Below are positions 34,125-42,750 of a DNA stretch of 64,000 nt, one piece after another. Source of the stretch: an uncultured Pseudokineococcus sp. Lineage in GTDB: Bacteria > Actinomycetota > Actinomycetes > Actinomycetales > Quadrisphaeraceae. Positions within the stretch are counted from its first letter, which is position 1, and every line of letters starts with the position of its first letter. The notes under the pieces were generated by a model, which was not told the DNA's origin, made no database searches, and worked only from the letters and a program-made list of their open reading frames with translations. Both the position numbers and the translations under genes were made by a program. Location: contig NZ_CANMPM010000014.1 in assembly GCF_947499845.1 (NCBI RefSeq), positions 1 through 64,000 on the forward strand. Direction: 5' to 3'.

Positions 34125-35399
34125 TCAGCGCCCGACGACGAGGTCGTCGAGCGCCCGCGGGTAGGTGGTGAGGGGGCGGGCGCCGTCGGCGGTCACGAGC
34201 ATCGAGTCGCTCGTGCGGTAGCCGGCGTGGCCGGGCACGTACAGGCCGGGCTCGTCGGACAGGACGAAGCCCTCCTCGACGACCGTCGGGTCGCCGTCCT
34301 CGAGCCACGGCGGCTCGTGCATGCCGACGCCGATGCCGTGGCCCTGCCGGTGCAGCAGGTGCTGGGAGAGGCCGGCCTCGTGGACGACGGCGAGGCACGC
34401 GGCGTTGACGTCGCAGCACCGCGCCCCCGGCCGCAGCGCCGCGGCGCCCGCCTCCCGGGCCCGGCGGACGACGTCGTGGAGGCGGCGCTGGCGCTCGTCG
34501 GGCTCGCCGAGGACGAAGGTGCGCTCCCCCTCGACGTACCGGCCGCCGACGCAGGCGCCGAGGGAGAGCATGAAGGTCTCGCCCCGGCGCAGGCGCCGGC
34601 CCGAGGGGCGGGCGTGCGGGTGGGCGCTGCCGGGGCCGGAGTAGACGAGCCCGCCGGCGAGGAAGCCGGACTCGACGACGTCGTCGTGCTCGGCGCGCAT
34701 GGTGCCGCTGCCGACCGCGGTGACGTGCTCGGCCACCTCGGCCTCGGTGGGCAGCTCCCCGCCCGCGCCCGCGGCCTCCTCGACGAGCCGGCGGCCCGCC
34801 GCGAGCATGAGGTCGGTGATGCGGCCCGCCTCCGCGTGGAGGGCGACCTCCTCGGGCAGCTTGCGGTAGCGGGCGACCCGGACGGCGTCCGTGGCCGCGA
34901 GCTCGACGGCGGGCAGGGCCCGCCGCAGGGCGTCCCCGAGGGCGCCGAGGCGCTCCCACGACGTCGTCGGCGCGTGCCCGACGGGCCGACCGGCGCCCAC
35001 CGCCGCGCGGGCGGCGGCGTCCTCACCGAGCACGTCGGCGAGCACGGAGAAGGGCGGGACGACGCCGGGGAACTCGGGGTAGTCCACGAGCTCGGCGGTC
35101 GCGCCCTGGCTGGCCGCGTGCTCGCGCTCGAGCACGGGCAGCAGGAGCACGCACCGGCCGTCGGCGCCCAGCCACACCGCGACGGGCCGCTCGCACGGGT
35201 GGTGCCAGAAGCCCGTGAGGTAGGCGACGTCCTCGGGGTCGTCGGTGACGACGCCCGCCAGGCCCGCCGCGACGACGCGCTCGACGACCCGCGCGCGGAC
35301 CCGGGCGAGCACGTCCGGGCCCAGGCGCTGGGAGAACCGCGCCCCCTCGCCCGGCCCGCCCGCCGCACCGGTCGCGGGCGGCCCCGCCACGGCGCTCAC
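34125..35399 (-). CDS. M24 (Xaa-Pro peptidase/creatinase) family protein, atypical metal ligands
   Basis: A 424-residue pita-bread-fold protein. The N-terminal creatinase domain (about 20-170; YLTGFWHHPCERPVAVWLG) precedes the catalytic domain (about 180-420). His354 (QGHGIGVGMHE) and Glu383 (LSDEPGLY) are in place. The two ligand Asp residues expected around residues 276-292 read MLSLGACVGG and RYVEGERTF, i.e. Ser and Glu, and the last Glu is replaced in YRTSDSMLVT. This pattern recalls metal-independent creatinase more than Xaa-Pro dipeptidase. It starts with GTG overlapping the DppC stop (GTGA). Substrate uncertain. Confidence 0.88.
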   Translation of the reverse strand: MSAVAGPPATGAAGGPGEGARFSQRLGPDVLARVRARVVERVVAAGLAGVVTDDPEDVAYLTGFWHHPCERPVAVWLGADGRCVLLLPVLEREHAASQGATAELVDYPEFPGVVPPFSVLADVLGEDAAARAAVGAGRPVGHAPTTSWERLGALGDALRRALPAVELAATDAVRVARYRKLPEEVALHAEAGRITDLMLAAGRRLVEEAAGAGGELPTEAEVAEHVTAVGSGTMRAEHDDVVESGFLAGGLVYSGPGSAHPHARPSGRRLRRGETFMLSLGACVGGRYVEGERTFVLGEPDERQRRLHDVVRRAREAGAAALRPGARCCDVNAACLAVVHEAGLSQHLLHRQGHGIGVGMHEPPWLEDGDPTVVEEGFVLSDEPGLYVPGHAGYRTSDSMLVTADGARPLTTYPRALDDLVVGR

Positions 35400-36385
35400 C
35401 GGCGCACCCGCGAGCGCGGGTCGCGGGCGTCGTTGAAGGCGATCGAGGCCAGCGTCGCCGCGAGGACGAGCGCGAGGATCGCCAGCGACGGGAAGAGGGT
35501 GAGCCACCAGGCGCTCGACATGGCCCCGGCCTGCTGGGCCTCGAAGAGCACCCGGCCCCACGACCACGAGCGCGGGTCCCCCAGGCCGAGGAAGGCCAGC
35601 CCGGCGGCGGAGAGCACGGCGCGGGACGCGGTGAGGACGACGGAGACGACGACCACCGGGGTCACGGCCGGCAGGAGGTGCCGCGTGATGATCCACGTCG
35701 CCGACGGCGTGAGCAGCCGCGCGGCGTCCATGTAGGGCAGGCGGACGACCGTGAGCGCGAGCGAGCGCACCACGCGGGTCACCTCCGGCCACGAGAACGC
35801 CGCGATGACGAGGACGATCGTCGTCGTTCTCGGCCCCACGAGGGCCGCGACGAGGATCATCAGCGGCAGCACGGGCAGGGAGAGGACGAGGTCGACCACG
35901 AGCCCGACGAGGGCGTCGAGCCGCGGCCACCACGCTCCGGCCACGGCCACCGCCGTGCCGAGCACGATGGCGAGCGCCGAGGCGCCCGCCGCCACGAGCA
36001 GGCTCGAGCGGGAGCCCCAGACCACCTGGGCGAAGACGTCGCGGCCCAGGTTGTCGGTGCCGAACCAGTGCTGGGCCGACGGCGGCGCGAGCACGGAGGA
36101 GCCGGTGCCCGAGGGGTAGTCCGCGAGGACCGGCGCCAGCACGGCCACCGCGACGAGCACCCCGAGCACCCCGAGGGAGAGGACGCCGAGGGGCTGGCGC
36201 CGGAAGGCCCGCCAGGTGTCGCGGGCCGCCGAGCCGCCGGCGGCGACCTGCTCGACGTCGGCGGGCGCGCCGGGCACGGCCGCGGCCTGGGCCCCCGGCA
36301 CCCCCTCGACGGTCGCCCCCTCGGCGGCCGGGTCGACGGACGGCTCCGACGGCTGCTGCGCCGACGGCCGGGTGGGCGCGGCCAT
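35396..36385 (-). CDS. Peptide ABC transporter permease, DppC type
   Basis: A 329-residue permease with an about 55-residue polar Pro/Ala-rich lead, then six membrane segments. HWFGTDNLGRDVFAQVVWGSR is the DppC/OppC signature, and the EAA loop is YMDAARLLTPSATWIITRHL. The start ATG shares one base with the DppB stop (TGATG) and the stop overlaps the M24 start. Together with DppB, DppA, DppD and DppF it makes a complete peptide/nickel/opine-type importer. Confidence 0.93.
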   Translation of the reverse strand: MAAPTRPSAQQPSEPSVDPAAEGATVEGVPGAQAAAVPGAPADVEQVAAGGSAARDTWRAFRRQPLGVLSLGVLGVLVAVAVLAPVLADYPSGTGSSVLAPPSAQHWFGTDNLGRDVFAQVVWGSRSSLLVAAGASALAIVLGTAVAVAGAWWPRLDALVGLVVDLVLSLPVLPLMILVAALVGPRTTTIVLVIAAFSWPEVTRVVRSLALTVVRLPYMDAARLLTPSATWIITRHLLPAVTPVVVVSVVLTASRAVLSAAGLAFLGLGDPRSWSWGRVLFEAQQAGAMSSAWWLTLFPSLAILALVLAATLASIAFNDARDPRSRVRR

Positions 36386-37347
36386 CAGGTGCGCACCCGC
36401 GGGTCGAGGAGCCCGTAGACGAGGTCGGTGAGCAGGTTCGCGACGACGACCGTGACGGCGAGGAGCACGAAGGCGCCCTGGAGCACGGGGAAGTCGAGCT
36501 GCGTGACGGCCTCGTAGATCCCGCGGCCGACGCCCGGGTAGGCGTAGACGGTCTCGGTGAGCACGGCGCCTCCGACGAGGAAGCCCAGCTGGAGCCCGAC
36601 GAGCGTCGTCGTCGGCAGGAGGGCGTTGCGGAGCGCGTGCTTCCACAGCACGCGCCGGTAGGGGATGCCGCCCGCGCGGGCGAGCGCGCAGTAGTCCTCG
36701 CCCAGCGCCTCGATGAGCGTCGAGCGGAGGGTGATGACGTAGGCGCCGAGCTGGACGAGCGCCAGCGACAGCGCGGGCAGGGCGAGGTGGCGCAGGACGC
36801 TGAGGTACCACTCGCCCCCGTAGACGTCCCGGTCGTAGGCGCCGCCGATGGGGAACCACCCGAGCTGCAGGCCGAGCACGTAGAGCAGCAGCACGCCGAC
36901 GCTGGGCACGAAGAGCGACTGCCCCGTGACGCCGAGCCCCTGGACGAGGCGGTCGAGCCCGCTGCCGGCCCGCGCCGCCGCCAGGACCCCGAGGGGGATG
37001 CCCACGAGGACCGTGACGACGAGCGCGGCGCCGGTCAGCAGGAGCGTCCAGGGCAGCCGCTCGAGGAGCACCGAGCTGACGGGCTGGCCCTGGGTGAAGG
37101 AGGTGCCGAGGTCGCCCTGCACGAGCGCCAGGAGGTAGCGCCCGTACTGGACGACCAGGGGGTCCGCCAGGCCGTACCGCTCGAGCACGGCCGCCCGCGT
37201 CTCCTCCGTCATCGTCGGGCTCGCGATGGCGAGGGCCGGGTCCCCGGGCAGCAGGCGCAGGAGGAGGAAGGTCACGGTGACGGCGAACCACACCGTGACG
37301 AGTCCCCGGGCGAGCCGTCGGAGGGTGAAGGAGGCGAGCGCGGGCAC
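36385..37347 (-). CDS. Peptide ABC transporter permease, DppB type
   Basis: A 320-residue permease. The N-terminus FTLRRLARGLVTVWFAVTVT and LRLLPGDPA are typical DppB. The EAA loop region is EDYCALARAGGIPYRRVLWK, and the C-terminus ends LLDPRVRT, the usual DppB ending. GTG at 37347 has GGGGA upstream. It is the second membrane subunit of the peptide importer. Confidence 0.94.
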   Translation of the reverse strand: MPALASFTLRRLARGLVTVWFAVTVTFLLLRLLPGDPALAIASPTMTEETRAAVLERYGLADPLVVQYGRYLLALVQGDLGTSFTQGQPVSSVLLERLPWTLLLTGAALVVTVLVGIPLGVLAAARAGSGLDRLVQGLGVTGQSLFVPSVGVLLLYVLGLQLGWFPIGGAYDRDVYGGEWYLSVLRHLALPALSLALVQLGAYVITLRSTLIEALGEDYCALARAGGIPYRRVLWKHALRNALLPTTTLVGLQLGFLVGGAVLTETVYAYPGVGRGIYEAVTQLDFPVLQGAFVLLAVTVVVANLLTDLVYGLLDPRVRT

Positions 37348-37358
37348 GGCGGGTCCCC

Positions 37359-38969
37359 TCAGCCGGCGGTCGTGGCGTTCGCCAGCGACACGGGGTTGAC
37401 GACCGACAGGAGCTCGCTGGGCTGGACCACGAACCCGGACCACTCGTCGCTGTGGGCGATGTAGAGGTTCTGCGTGTACATGATGTTGTCGTACACCTGG
37501 TCCTTGACGATCTCCGCGGCCTCCTGCATCACGGGCACCTGGTCGGCGACCTCGAGCTGGCGCCCCGCCTCCTCGACGAGGGCCGTGAGGTCCGGGTCGT
37601 CGACGTGGGTGTAGTTGATGACCCCGCCCGGCAGGTAGGACAGCCGGAAGTTCGTCACCGGGTCGTCCATGATCGCGAAGTTGCCGAGGTAGACGTCGTA
37701 GTCGCCCGCGTCCGTCGCGGCGAGGTAGGCGTTGCGCTCGCGCCCGTCGAGCTCGAGCGTGATGCCGGCCTCCGCCGCCTGCTCCTCCATGAGCTGGGCC
37801 GCCTGCGCCATCACCGGGTCGGTGAGGTTGTAGAGCAGCCGGAAGGACGTGTCGTCGACCCCGGCGGACGCCATGAGGTCGCGCGCCGCCTGCGGGTCGA
37901 AGGCGTACTCCTCGGCGTCCTCGGGCGCGAACTGCGACAGGACCGGGATGAGCGGGTTGCTGCCCGCCGACACGGCCTGCCCCTGCAGGACGACCTCGCG
38001 GATCGTGTCGTAGTCGACGGCGGCGGCCAGCGCCCGGCGCACGTCGACCTGCGCGAGCCGGGGCTCGTCCATGTTGTAGACGAGGTGGGCGTAGCCCAGC
38101 CCCGGCACCTCGGCGACCTCGATGCCGTCCGCCGACTGCAGCCGCTCCACCTGCGAGGGCGGCAGCGCGTTGGCGACGAGGTCGACCTCGCCGCTCTCGA
38201 GCGCCAGGAGCTCGGTGTTGACGTCCGGGTAGACCCGGAAGACGACCTCCGAGGCGTTCGGGGCGCCGTCGTCGGCCAGCGGGTAGTCCTCGACCCGCTC
38301 CATCGTGTAGCTCTGACCGCGCTGGACCTCGGTGAGGGCGTACGGGCCGGCGCTGACCCAGGAGCCGTCGGCCTGCGGGGCGTCGTTGGCGAAGTCGGCG
38401 AGGCTGCCCTCTGGCTCGAAGACGTGCTGCGGCACGACGACCGCCCAGAACCCGACCTCGGGCACGACGACGGCGTCCGGCTCCGACAGGTGCAGCTCGA
38501 CGCGGGTGTCGCTGACGGCCTCGACGGACTCGACGGCGCCCATCTGCCCGAGCAGCGTGCCGGCGGGCTGGTCGTCGAGGACGCTCTGCAGCGTCCAGGC
38601 GACGTCCTCGGCGGTGATCGGCTCGCCGTCGCTCCACGACATGTCGTCGCGGATCTCGAAGTAGCCCGTCAGGTCGTCGGAGTAGCCCCAGTCGGTGGCG
38701 AGGGCCGCCTCCTTCTCCCCGTCCTCGTTGATGTGGAGCAGCCGCGGGTACATGAGGTCGGTGACCCAGGAGTCCGTGCGGCTGTTGCCGATGAGCGGGT
38801 TGAAGTTGACGACGTCGGTCGTCGTGGCGACGACCAGCGGGCCGACGCCGGAGCCGGTGGCGCCGCCGTCGCCCGACCCCTCGCCCTCGGGGGCGCTCGG
38901 GGCGCACGCGGTGAGCGCGAGCGCGGCGGCGGCGACGACCGCCGCGGCCGCCCGCGAGCCGCGGCTCAC
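37359..38969 (-). CDS. Peptide-binding lipoprotein of Dpp/Opp family (SBP_bac_5)
   Basis: A 536-residue extracytoplasmic binding protein with lipobox LTAC (Cys about residue 22) and a Gly/Ser linker. The family-5 fold is seen in VVATTTDVVNFNPLIGNSRT, RDDMSWSDGEPITAEDVAWT and GYAHLVYNMDEPRLAQVDVR. Its GTG start overlaps the dipeptidase stop as GTGA, so peptide capture and dipeptide cleavage are coexpressed. The ligand is probably a short peptide. Confidence 0.93.
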   Translation of the reverse strand: MSRGSRAAAAVVAAAALALTACAPSAPEGEGSGDGGATGSGVGPLVVATTTDVVNFNPLIGNSRTDSWVTDLMYPRLLHINEDGEKEAALATDWGYSDDLTGYFEIRDDMSWSDGEPITAEDVAWTLQSVLDDQPAGTLLGQMGAVESVEAVSDTRVELHLSEPDAVVVPEVGFWAVVVPQHVFEPEGSLADFANDAPQADGSWVSAGPYALTEVQRGQSYTMERVEDYPLADDGAPNASEVVFRVYPDVNTELLALESGEVDLVANALPPSQVERLQSADGIEVAEVPGLGYAHLVYNMDEPRLAQVDVRRALAAAVDYDTIREVVLQGQAVSAGSNPLIPVLSQFAPEDAEEYAFDPQAARDLMASAGVDDTSFRLLYNLTDPVMAQAAQLMEEQAAEAGITLELDGRERNAYLAATDAGDYDVYLGNFAIMDDPVTNFRLSYLPGGVINYTHVDDPDLTALVEEAGRQLEVADQVPVMQEAAEIVKDQVYDNIMYTQNLYIAHSDEWSGFVVQPSELLSVVNPVSLANATTAG

Positions 38970-40174
38970 GCCCACACCTGCTCGAGGACGCGCAGGGTGT
39001 TGCCGCCGACGACCTTGCGGACCTCGTCGTCGGAGTACCCGTGCTGGACCAGCCAGCCGATGATGTTGCCCATGCCCTCGGCGGGGTTCTCGAGCCCGTC
39101 GACGTACTCCACGCGCGGGTGGTCGACGTGGCCGTGCGCCTGGCTGATGGAGAGGTTGGCGGTGAAGGCGTCGTGCAGGCCCACGTGGTCGCCGAAGAGC
39201 GTGTCGGGGCCGAAGCTCACGTGGTCGATGCCGACGAGGTCCACGCAGTAGGTGAAGTGGTCCATGACCGACTCGAGGCTGTGGCGCGGGTGGGCCTCGG
39301 ACAGCGTCGTGTGCGGCGCCGCCTCGATGCCGATGACGCCGCCCCGCTCGGCGCACGCGCGGATGACCTCGTCGGGCTTCATGCGGTTGGTCGGCCACAC
39401 GCTGCGGGCCCCGGCGTGGGTGATGAAGACGGGGACGCGGGAGCGCTCGATGGTGTCGAGGCTCGTGCGGTCGCCGGAGTGGGAGACGTCGATGGCGATG
39501 CCGAGCTTGTTCATGCGGTCGACGGCGCGGTCGCCGAAGTAGGTGAGGCCGCCGTCGCCGCGCTCCTTGAGCCCGCTGCCGAGCGTGTTCGCCTCGGAGT
39601 AGGCGATGCCCATCTGCCGGACGCCGAAGCCGTAGAGGACGTCGAGCCGGTCGACCTCGTTCTCGATCATCGTGGCCGCCTCGAGGGCGAAGACGTGCGC
39701 GATCCGGCCGGTCGCGTGGGCCTCCTCGATGTCCGCGAGGGTCTCGCCCTTGACGACGAAGTCCTGGTGCGCCAGGTCGGCCATGCGCACGCCGAGGTCG
39801 AACAGGACGTCCTGGTACTTCCACCCCGCGTCGCTGCTGATGCAGCAGGTGCCGTCCATCCCGTTGTCGAAGACGGCGGTGAGCCCGGAGCGGGACAGGC
39901 CCTCGTAGCCGGTGGGCTCCCGGCCCTGGCGGATGTGCTCGCGCAGCTGGCCCATGTCCTCGGGGAAGACCTGCACGTGCTCGTGCAGGGAGATGACCTT
40001 CTCCGTCTCGAGCAGCCGGCGGGCGCGCTCGGCCTGCTCGGTGGTGAGGTCGAGGCCGGTGTAGGCCGGGACGCGGCCCAGCTGGGCGGCGTAGGCGAAC
40101 TCGCGGTAGTCGGTGCCGGGCTCCAGGTACTCGTAGGCGGTGTACCCGGTGTAGCGCTTGGCGGGGTCGAGCAC
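38966..40174 (-). CDS. M19-like membrane dipeptidase family protein
   Basis: A 402-residue metal-dependent hydrolase related to renal dipeptidase. Expected features appear in variant form: SLHEHVQVF in place of GHNDL, Glu in FALEAATMI, AIDVSHSGDRTSLD, FITHAGARSVWPTNR and GIDHVSFGPDTLFGDHVGLH in place of GxDFDG. It begins with GTG (GAGGAG 8 nt upstream) and has no signal peptide. It is the first gene of the leftward peptide operon. The family splits dipeptides, including ones with D-residues; the altered ligand positions suggest a special substrate. Confidence 0.87.
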   Translation of the reverse strand: MLDPAKRYTGYTAYEYLEPGTDYREFAYAAQLGRVPAYTGLDLTTEQAERARRLLETEKVISLHEHVQVFPEDMGQLREHIRQGREPTGYEGLSRSGLTAVFDNGMDGTCCISSDAGWKYQDVLFDLGVRMADLAHQDFVVKGETLADIEEAHATGRIAHVFALEAATMIENEVDRLDVLYGFGVRQMGIAYSEANTLGSGLKERGDGGLTYFGDRAVDRMNKLGIAIDVSHSGDRTSLDTIERSRVPVFITHAGARSVWPTNRMKPDEVIRACAERGGVIGIEAAPHTTLSEAHPRHSLESVMDHFTYCVDLVGIDHVSFGPDTLFGDHVGLHDAFTANLSISQAHGHVDHPRVEYVDGLENPAEGMGNIIGWLVQHGYSDDEVRKVVGGNTLRVLEQVWA

Positions 40175-40558
40175 GGGGCGGCTCCTCGGTCGAGGGTGGC
40201 GGAGTCGGAAGATGCCGGGTCGGAGGGCTCGGGGTCGGGAACCCGGGGCCGGAGGCCGGGGCGGGCGCCCGAGCGCCGTCGGACCGGCGGCGTCCACGAC
40301 GCCGATCCGGTGGGTGCGGGAGTAGTCCGCCACGATCGGGCGTCCGCGTCAAGGGTCGCGACACGATCCGGCACGGGGCTGGACGCATCGTTACTTCCCG
40401 GCAACACTCGTCGTGCACGATGGCGTGCGCCGGTGCGGACGCCGCCACCCCCGACGGCGGCGTCCGCACCTGCCGGACCCCGCGCCAGCTCCGCTCCGGC
40501 CGCCCGGTCCACCACCCCCGCACGACCAGCCCCCGCCCCCCCCGACCCAGGAGCAGCC
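40175..40558. promoter_or_regulatory. Divergent control region of the peptide island
   Basis: These 384 bp separate the leftward dipeptidase-Dpp operon from rightward dppDF. No ORF is convincing. Visible elements are TTGACG on the leftward strand (near 40345-40350), the palindrome GTCGCGAC (40355-40362) and repeated CACGATC motifs. No -10 box at normal spacing could be fixed, so promoters are not assigned. Long C/G-rich stretches flank it. Confidence 0.4.
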
Positions 40559-41608
40559 ATGACGGCCACGGCAGCAGCGGCGCCGGCCGCGACCCGCACC
40601 GACGCGCCCCTCCTGCGGGTGCGCGGCCTGCGCGTGCAGGTCGACGGGCACGGCGCGGGCGCGGAGCCCGTCGAGCTCGTGCGCGGCGTCGACCTCGACG
40701 TCGAGCGCGGCGAGCTCGTCGCCCTCCTCGGGGAGTCGGGCTCCGGCAAGTCCGTCACCGCCCGCGCCGTCCTGGGGCTGGACGCCCCGGGCATGCGGCG
40801 GACGGCCGACGAGCTGAGCCTCGCCGGCCTCGACCTGCGCGGGCTGTCCGAGCGCGAGCTGCGGCCGCTGCGCGGGGCGCGGATGGCGCTCGTCGTGCAG
40901 GACGCGCTCTCGGCCCTCAACCCCGTCCTCACCGTGGGGGACCAGATCGGCGAGCTCGTGCGCGTCCACACGGGCGCCTCGCGCCGCGCCGCGCGGGCCC
41001 GCGCCGTCGAGCTGCTCGGCCTCGTGGGCATCCCCGGCGCCGCGCAGCGCGTGCGCGACCACCCCCACCAGTTCTCGGGCGGCATGCGCCAGCGGATCCT
41101 CATCGCCATGGCCGTCGCGCTGGAGCCCGAGCTCCTCGTCGCCGACGAGCCGACGACGGCCCTCGACGTCACCGTGCAGGCCCAGGTGCTCGAGCTGCTC
41201 GACGGCCTGCGGCGCGAGCTCGGCATGGGCGTGCTCCTCATCACCCACGACCTCGGCGTCGTCAGCGAGGTGGCCGACCGCGTCGCCGTCATGTACGCGG
41301 GCCGCGTCGTCGAGTCCGGGCACGCCGACGACGTCCTGCCGGCTCCGGCGCACCCCTACACGCGCGCCCTGCTTGCCTCCGTGCCGCAGCCGGCCCGGGC
41401 GGCCGGGGGGCTCGCCACCATCCCGGGCTCGCCCCCCGTGCCGGCGCAGACGTTCCCCGGCTGCGCCTTCCACCCGCGCTGCGCGTGGGCCGTGGACCGC
41501 TGCGCGACCGAGGTTCCCGCGCCCCGGGCGCCCGGCCCGCCGCCGCCCACGGGGATGCCCCGGACGAGCGCGTGCCTGCGGGCCGAGGAGGTGCTCCGTG
41601 GCCGCTGA
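40559..41608 (+). CDS. Peptide ABC transporter ATPase, DppD type
   Basis: A 349-residue ATPase: Walker A GESGSGKSVT, signature FSGGMRQRILIAMA, Walker B LLVADEPTTALD and H-loop LLITHDLGVV. The C-terminal oligopeptide-transporter extension (about 260-330) has [14 protein letters not shown] and the paired Cys motif GCAFHPRCAWAVDRC for an iron-sulfur site. ATG at 40559 follows CAGGAG by 5 nt. It reads away from the permease genes, so one island uses two divergent transcripts. Confidence 0.94.
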   Translation: MTATAAAAPAATRTDAPLLRVRGLRVQVDGHGAGAEPVELVRGVDLDVERGELVALLGESGSGKSVTARAVLGLDAPGMRRTADELSLAGLDLRGLSERELRPLRGARMALVVQDALSALNPVLTVGDQIGELVRVHTGASRRAARARAVELLGLVGIPGAAQRVRDHPHQFSGGMRQRILIAMAVALEPELLVADEPTTALDVTVQAQVLELLDGLRRELGMGVLLITHDLGVVSEVADRVAVMYAGRVVESGHADDVLPAPAHPYTRALLASVPQPARAAGGLATIPGSPPVPAQTFPGCAFHPRCAWAVDRCATEVPAPRAPGPPPPTGMPRTSACLRAEEVLRGR

Positions 41609-42650
41609 CACGACGACGGGGACCGGGGCCGGCACCAGCACGGGGGCCGGGCCCGACGACGGCGCGCTGCTGCGCGCGCGGGGGCTCGTGCGCCGCTACC
41701 CCGCGGGGCGGGCGGGCCTGCGCCGCCGGAGCGTCTCGGCCGTCGACGGCGTCGACCTCGACCTGCGGGCCGGCGAGGTCCTCGGCGTCGTGGGCGAGTC
41801 CGGCTGCGGCAAGTCCACGCTCGCGCGGACGCTCGTCGGCCTCGAGCGCCCCGACGCCGGGACCCTCGCCTACCGCGGCACCGACGTGACGCGGATGCGG
41901 CGGGCCGAGCACGCCGTCATGCGCCGCGGCGTCCAGATGGTCTTCCAGGACCCGTACGCCTCCCTGGACCCGCGGATGACGGTGGAGCAGGTGGTGGCCG
42001 AGCCGCTCGCCGCCGCCCGCACCGGCACCCGGGCGGACCGCCGCCGGCGCGCCGGGGAGCTGCTCGAGCTCGTCGGGCTCTCGGCCGGGATGCTGGGCCG
42101 CTACCCCCACCAGTTCTCCGGCGGGCAGCGCCAGCGCATCGGCATCGCCCGCGGCCTGGCCCTCGAGCCGTCCGTCCTCGTCTGCGACGAGCCCGTCTCG
42201 GCGCTCGACGTCTCCGTGCAGGCCCAGGTGGTCAACCTCCTGGGGCGGCTGCGCGACGAGCTGGGGCTGGCGGTCGTCTTCATCGCCCACGACCTCTCGG
42301 TCGTGCGCCACGTCGCCGACCGGGTCGCCGTCATGTACCTCGGGCGCGTCGCCGAGGTCGGCGCGGCCGACCGGGTCTTCGACGCCCCCGCCCACCCCTA
42401 CACGCGGGCGCTGCTGTCGGCCTCGCCGTCGGTCGACCGCGCCCAGCGGGGCCGCCTCGGGCGGCGCGAGGTGCTGCGCGGGGAGCCGCCCTCGCCGGCC
42501 GACCCGCCGAGCGGCTGCCGCTTCCGCACCCGCTGCGCGCTCGCCGTCGACAGGTGCGCGCACGAGCAGCCGCTGCTGCGCCTCGCCGCGGGGGACGACC
42601 CCGCGCGCACCGTCGCCTGCCACCGCGCGGAGGAGGTGCTCACCGGCTGA
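41598..42650 (+). CDS. Peptide ABC transporter ATPase, DppF type
   Basis: A 350-residue ATPase: Walker [14 protein letters not shown]-loop [14 protein letters not shown], signature [14 protein letters not shown], Walker [13 protein letters not shown] and H-loop IAHDLSVV. The C-terminal Cys motif [15 protein letters not shown] is present. GTG at 41598 overlaps the dppD end by 11 bp and is preceded by GAGGAGG inside dppD, so the two ATPases are coupled. Confidence 0.94.
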   Translation: MAADTTTGTGAGTSTGAGPDDGALLRARGLVRRYPAGRAGLRRRSVSAVDGVDLDLRAGEVLGVVGESGCGKSTLARTLVGLERPDAGTLAYRGTDVTRMRRAEHAVMRRGVQMVFQDPYASLDPRMTVEQVVAEPLAAARTGTRADRRRRAGELLELVGLSAGMLGRYPHQFSGGQRQRIGIARGLALEPSVLVCDEPVSALDVSVQAQVVNLLGRLRDELGLAVVFIAHDLSVVRHVADRVAVMYLGRVAEVGAADRVFDAPAHPYTRALLSASPSVDRAQRGRLGRREVLRGEPPSPADPPSGCRFRTRCALAVDRCAHEQPLLRLAAGDDPARTVACHRAEEVLTG

Positions 42651-42750
42651 CCGCGGCCGGGCGCCCCGCCTGCCGGCCGGCCCGGGACGGCGCCGGGCGA
42701 CCTCGGGGTGGCGCCGCCGCACCGCCCCGGACCTGCCCCATGCTTGAAGG

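Noticed and set aside
40175-40558. Defined sigma-70 promoters for the divergent peptide operons
   Set aside because: A TTGACG is present but no TANNNT at 16-19 bp follows, so boxes were not called.
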